DNA from: UBA1858 sp965262455
Lineage (GTDB): Bacteria; Pseudomonadota; Gammaproteobacteria; UBA4575
Assembly (NCBI GenBank): GCA_965262455.1
Contig: CBDHFH010000008.1
Location: 744,001-808,000, forward strand
Length of the DNA stretch: 64,000 bases
Direction: 5' to 3'
A program made the position numbers and the translations under genes. Positions 62,497-64,000 of this stretch are shown here, piece by piece (position 1 is the stretch's first letter; each line of letters starts with the position of its first letter). The notes beneath the pieces were generated by a model, which saw only the letters and a list, made by a program, of their open reading frames with translations, made no database searches and was not told the origin of the DNA.

Positions 62497-62660
62497 TCGC
62501 TTCTATGTTTATTTGCATACCAACCATAGAGTCCAATGATAATCAGGATGGTCGATAATATTGCGAACCCTAGACCAACATACAGACTAAAAACTAATCC
62601 TAGTGCACCTAGTATAGCTGTTGATAAGAAAACTAAACTCATCAAATTGTAAGCAGTCAT
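62493..62660 (-). CDS. 55-residue membrane protein
   Basis: A short frame between two palindromic repeats: MTAYNLMSLVFLSTAILGAL, then GLVFSLYVGLGFAILST and ILIIIGLYGWYANKHRSE. Two hydrophobic helices with a basic end. Its TGA is inside the repeat, as for its neighbours, which argues that it is the gene of this unit. No clear RBS. Confidence 0.55.
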   Translation of the reverse strand: MTAYNLMSLVFLSTAILGALGLVFSLYVGLGFAILSTILIIIGLYGWYANKHRSE

Positions 62661-62675
62661 TTATCTAGTATTAAA

Positions 62676-62702
62676 GTCGCCTTTCGGCGCAAAAGCGGTC
62701 AT
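62676..62702 (+). repeat. palindromic repeat copy 13
   Basis: GTCGCCTTT-CGGCGCA-AAAGCGGTCAT; the stop codon of the 183-residue gene lies in the right arm. Confidence 0.82.
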
Positions 62703-63250
62703 TGAATAATAAGTGGGAAAAAACGAATTATCCCATGTTCAATTTCGTACTCTGGAGAATTTAGATTTCGTAGTTTATCTGCATACTCAGGTGGCGTATT
62801 GAAATTTTTAAGTATTCTGCCTGCAAAGTCCCAAGCGCCTGGCCGACAAGGATCAATCCAACCGCCTGGCCACCCAACAGACATTTCCTCAGCTCCTTTC
62901 TCAAACATGGATAATTGACAGCCCATAGAACCCAGAGGCCTATAAATAAATATTTTTGGTATGTTAATTGAATTATATTTAGGACCAACAACTAAACTGT
63001 TAATTGAAATCAGATCATCAATTTGTTCTTTACTGGGAATAAACACAACCATAGGTCCCATAGTTATATTCAAGGGAGTTATTACTCCAGTTTCTATTGC
63101 TGACAATCTTATTGAAGCTTGATCTTCACTTATCTTAGATGTACTCGGCTTCATTGAGCTGGTCAACATCACAATTACGATAACTATACCTATGACGAAC
63201 ATTGCAGTTGTAAGTAACCATAGTAAATTACGCTGATTTATTTTAGCCAT
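62699..63250 (-). CDS. hypothetical membrane-anchored protein
   Basis: 183 residues with one N-terminal anchor (LLWLLTTAMFVIGIVIVIVM) and a ~150-residue periplasmic part holding PLGSMGCQLSMFEKG and GGWIDPCRPGAWDFAGRI, so one disulfide is possible. No family recognised. Single-gene unit between two repeats. Confidence 0.7.
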   Translation of the reverse strand: MAKINQRNLLWLLTTAMFVIGIVIVIVMLTSSMKPSTSKISEDQASIRLSAIETGVITPLNITMGPMVVFIPSKEQIDDLISINSLVVGPKYNSINIPKIFIYRPLGSMGCQLSMFEKGAEEMSVGWPGGWIDPCRPGAWDFAGRILKNFNTPPEYADKLRNLNSPEYEIEHGIIRFFPLIIQ

Positions 63251-63256
63251 TAGAAT

Positions 63257-63285
63257 ATGTCACCAATCGGCGCAATAGCGGTCAT
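63257..63285 (+). repeat. palindromic repeat copy 14
   Basis: ATGTCACCAAT-CGGCGCA-ATAGCGGTCAT; right arm intact. It lies 6 bp before the start of the 183-residue gene and 18 bp beyond the stop of the next one. Confidence 0.75.
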
Positions 63286-63303
63286 TCGGTTATTAATACT
63301 ACA

Positions 63304-64000
63304 TTAATTTTTAGAGGCGTTTTGTACATGCCTGATTTCTGGTTTTATGCAAGGCCAATGTATAGAACTATGGGTATATTCAGTTTTCCAACCGCCGCTA
63401 TTGGGTGATTGTAACAAGCGCTTATATGATTTTCCTTTCCTAGAATATACTTCAATACGATATATGCCTCGAAGAAAACCGCTAACAGCTTGCAAATAAC
63501 TTTCTACAATCTTTGGATCAGTGCATGGATACCATTCACCCCAAAATTCATCAACATTGAAGTGTAACTCATCTGTGTTTTGTAGATTTAAATTAATTTC
63601 ATGACTTAAGCCAACTTGAGCAGGTATTACTAGCTCGACTTCCGTAAATTTAGGATTTTCTATTGATTGCATGTCCAAATTTGGAAATTCTTTTCTCAAG
63701 GTAAAAAAAGTTTCATTTGCTACTTGTTTTGGATCAGCAAATGTAGCAGGGTTTAGAAACGATATTTGACATGCTTTATCATATTCATTGCTTTTTAAGC
63801 AGTTGATTAACTTGCGCAATTCTAAATCCTGCATTTCTTTATAATCACTATCCCTCTGACGAATATCAGCATCATGCCAGTAATGAGGAAGGTAACTAGA
63901 TACGTCTTTGATTTCTTGCATGCTGTCCCAATCTAAATTACTACAAATTTTTTCAGCCATATTCGTATCAATAGCATTTTCTTCAACGAGCACTAATAGG
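63304..64000 (-). CDS. hypothetical protein, probably partial at the window edge
   Basis: At least 229 residues. A GTG at 63993 could be the start, but the frame stays open to the edge, so the true start may lie beyond. Soluble, acidic first half (SSYLPHYWHDADIRQRDSDY), second half with LHFNVDEFWGEWYPCTD and IYRIEVYSRKGKSYKRL. No family recognised. Confidence 0.65.
   Translation of the reverse strand, partial: LLVLVEENAIDTNMAEKICSNLDWDSMQEIKDVSSYLPHYWHDADIRQRDSDYKEMQDLELRKLINCLKSNEYDKACQISFLNPATFADPKQVANETFFTLRKEFPNLDMQSIENPKFTEVELVIPAQVGLSHEINLNLQNTDELHFNVDEFWGEWYPCTDPKIVESYLQAVSGFLRGIYRIEVYSRKGKSYKRLLQSPNSGGWKTEYTHSSIHWPCIKPEIRHVQNASKN

Noticed and set aside
44399..63285. Classical integron attC sites between the small genes
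   Set aside because: The repeats lack the conserved RYYYAAC and GTTRRRY ends and no integron integrase is present, so I report a cassette-like arrangement only.
1..64000. CRISPR array
   Set aside because: No regularly spaced short direct repeats were seen; the repeated palindromes are hundreds of bases apart and separate genes.

Overview
The window is a stretch of a fairly AT-rich gammaproteobacterial chromosome. The evidence is gene order rather than any marker gene. On the minus strand uvrC, pgsA and a Gly tRNA follow each other as in Escherichia coli. yceF stands divergent to yceD-rpmF-plsX-fabH, and rluC stands divergent to rne. I cannot name the genus.

Layout. 1-2.5 kb is one end of an element with a tyrosine integrase, next to the 3' end of a Leu(TAA) tRNA; a Cys tRNA lies beside it. 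In E. coli the order is pgsA-glyW-cysT-leuZ. Here the Gly tRNA lies 18.6 kb away at 21.5 kb, so 2.9-21.5 kb interrupts the tRNA cluster. That interval holds an AraC-Ogt fusion, an ABC exporter (ATPase, FtsX-type permease, HlyD adaptor), a MerP/MerT-like metal cluster, and a low-oxygen type block. The block has an FNR-like regulator, a CBS protein, a cation P-type ATPase, a DUF1451 zinc ribbon protein and several small unknowns, with TTGAT-N4-ATCAA boxes in front of several transcription units. 20.6-39.3 kb is mostly core: nei, pgsA, uvrC, a family 5 uracil-DNA glycosylase, fabH, plsX, rpmF, yceD, yceF, an SppA-type peptidase, rluC, rne, a low-molecular-weight phosphatase, dihydroorotase, a choice-of-anchor I protein and selO.

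From about 39.5 kb the window becomes accessory. A broken pseudopilin gene and a frameshifted GGDEF-EAL gene come first, then a macro-domain gene. From 44.4 to 63.3 kb there are short unrelated genes (VOC, ASCH, NTF2-like, MarR, small membrane proteins) separated by 14 copies of a ~29-bp palindrome around the loop CGGCGCA. In four cases the palindrome itself supplies the stop codon, so the arrangement looks like cassettes. Embedded in it are three exported proteins sharing a C-terminal VNVPxPxW-helix-basic tail, and a 1006-residue FG-GAP repeat protein flanked by ~127-bp direct repeats. There is also a complete ~1.2-kb insertion sequence with recognisable ends, and an operon joining a di-haem peroxidase, a cupredoxin, a di-haem cytochrome c and a chemoreceptor. 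A 3' fragment of a Ser(TGA) tRNA at 61.4 kb marks the edge of another integrated element running off the right side.

Caution: rne, the pilin gene and the GGDEF-EAL gene carry six single-base frameshifts, mostly in short homopolymers. This may be consensus error rather than biology. Two further genes have no ATG, GTG or TTG where family alignment puts the start, and each has a CTG there instead.
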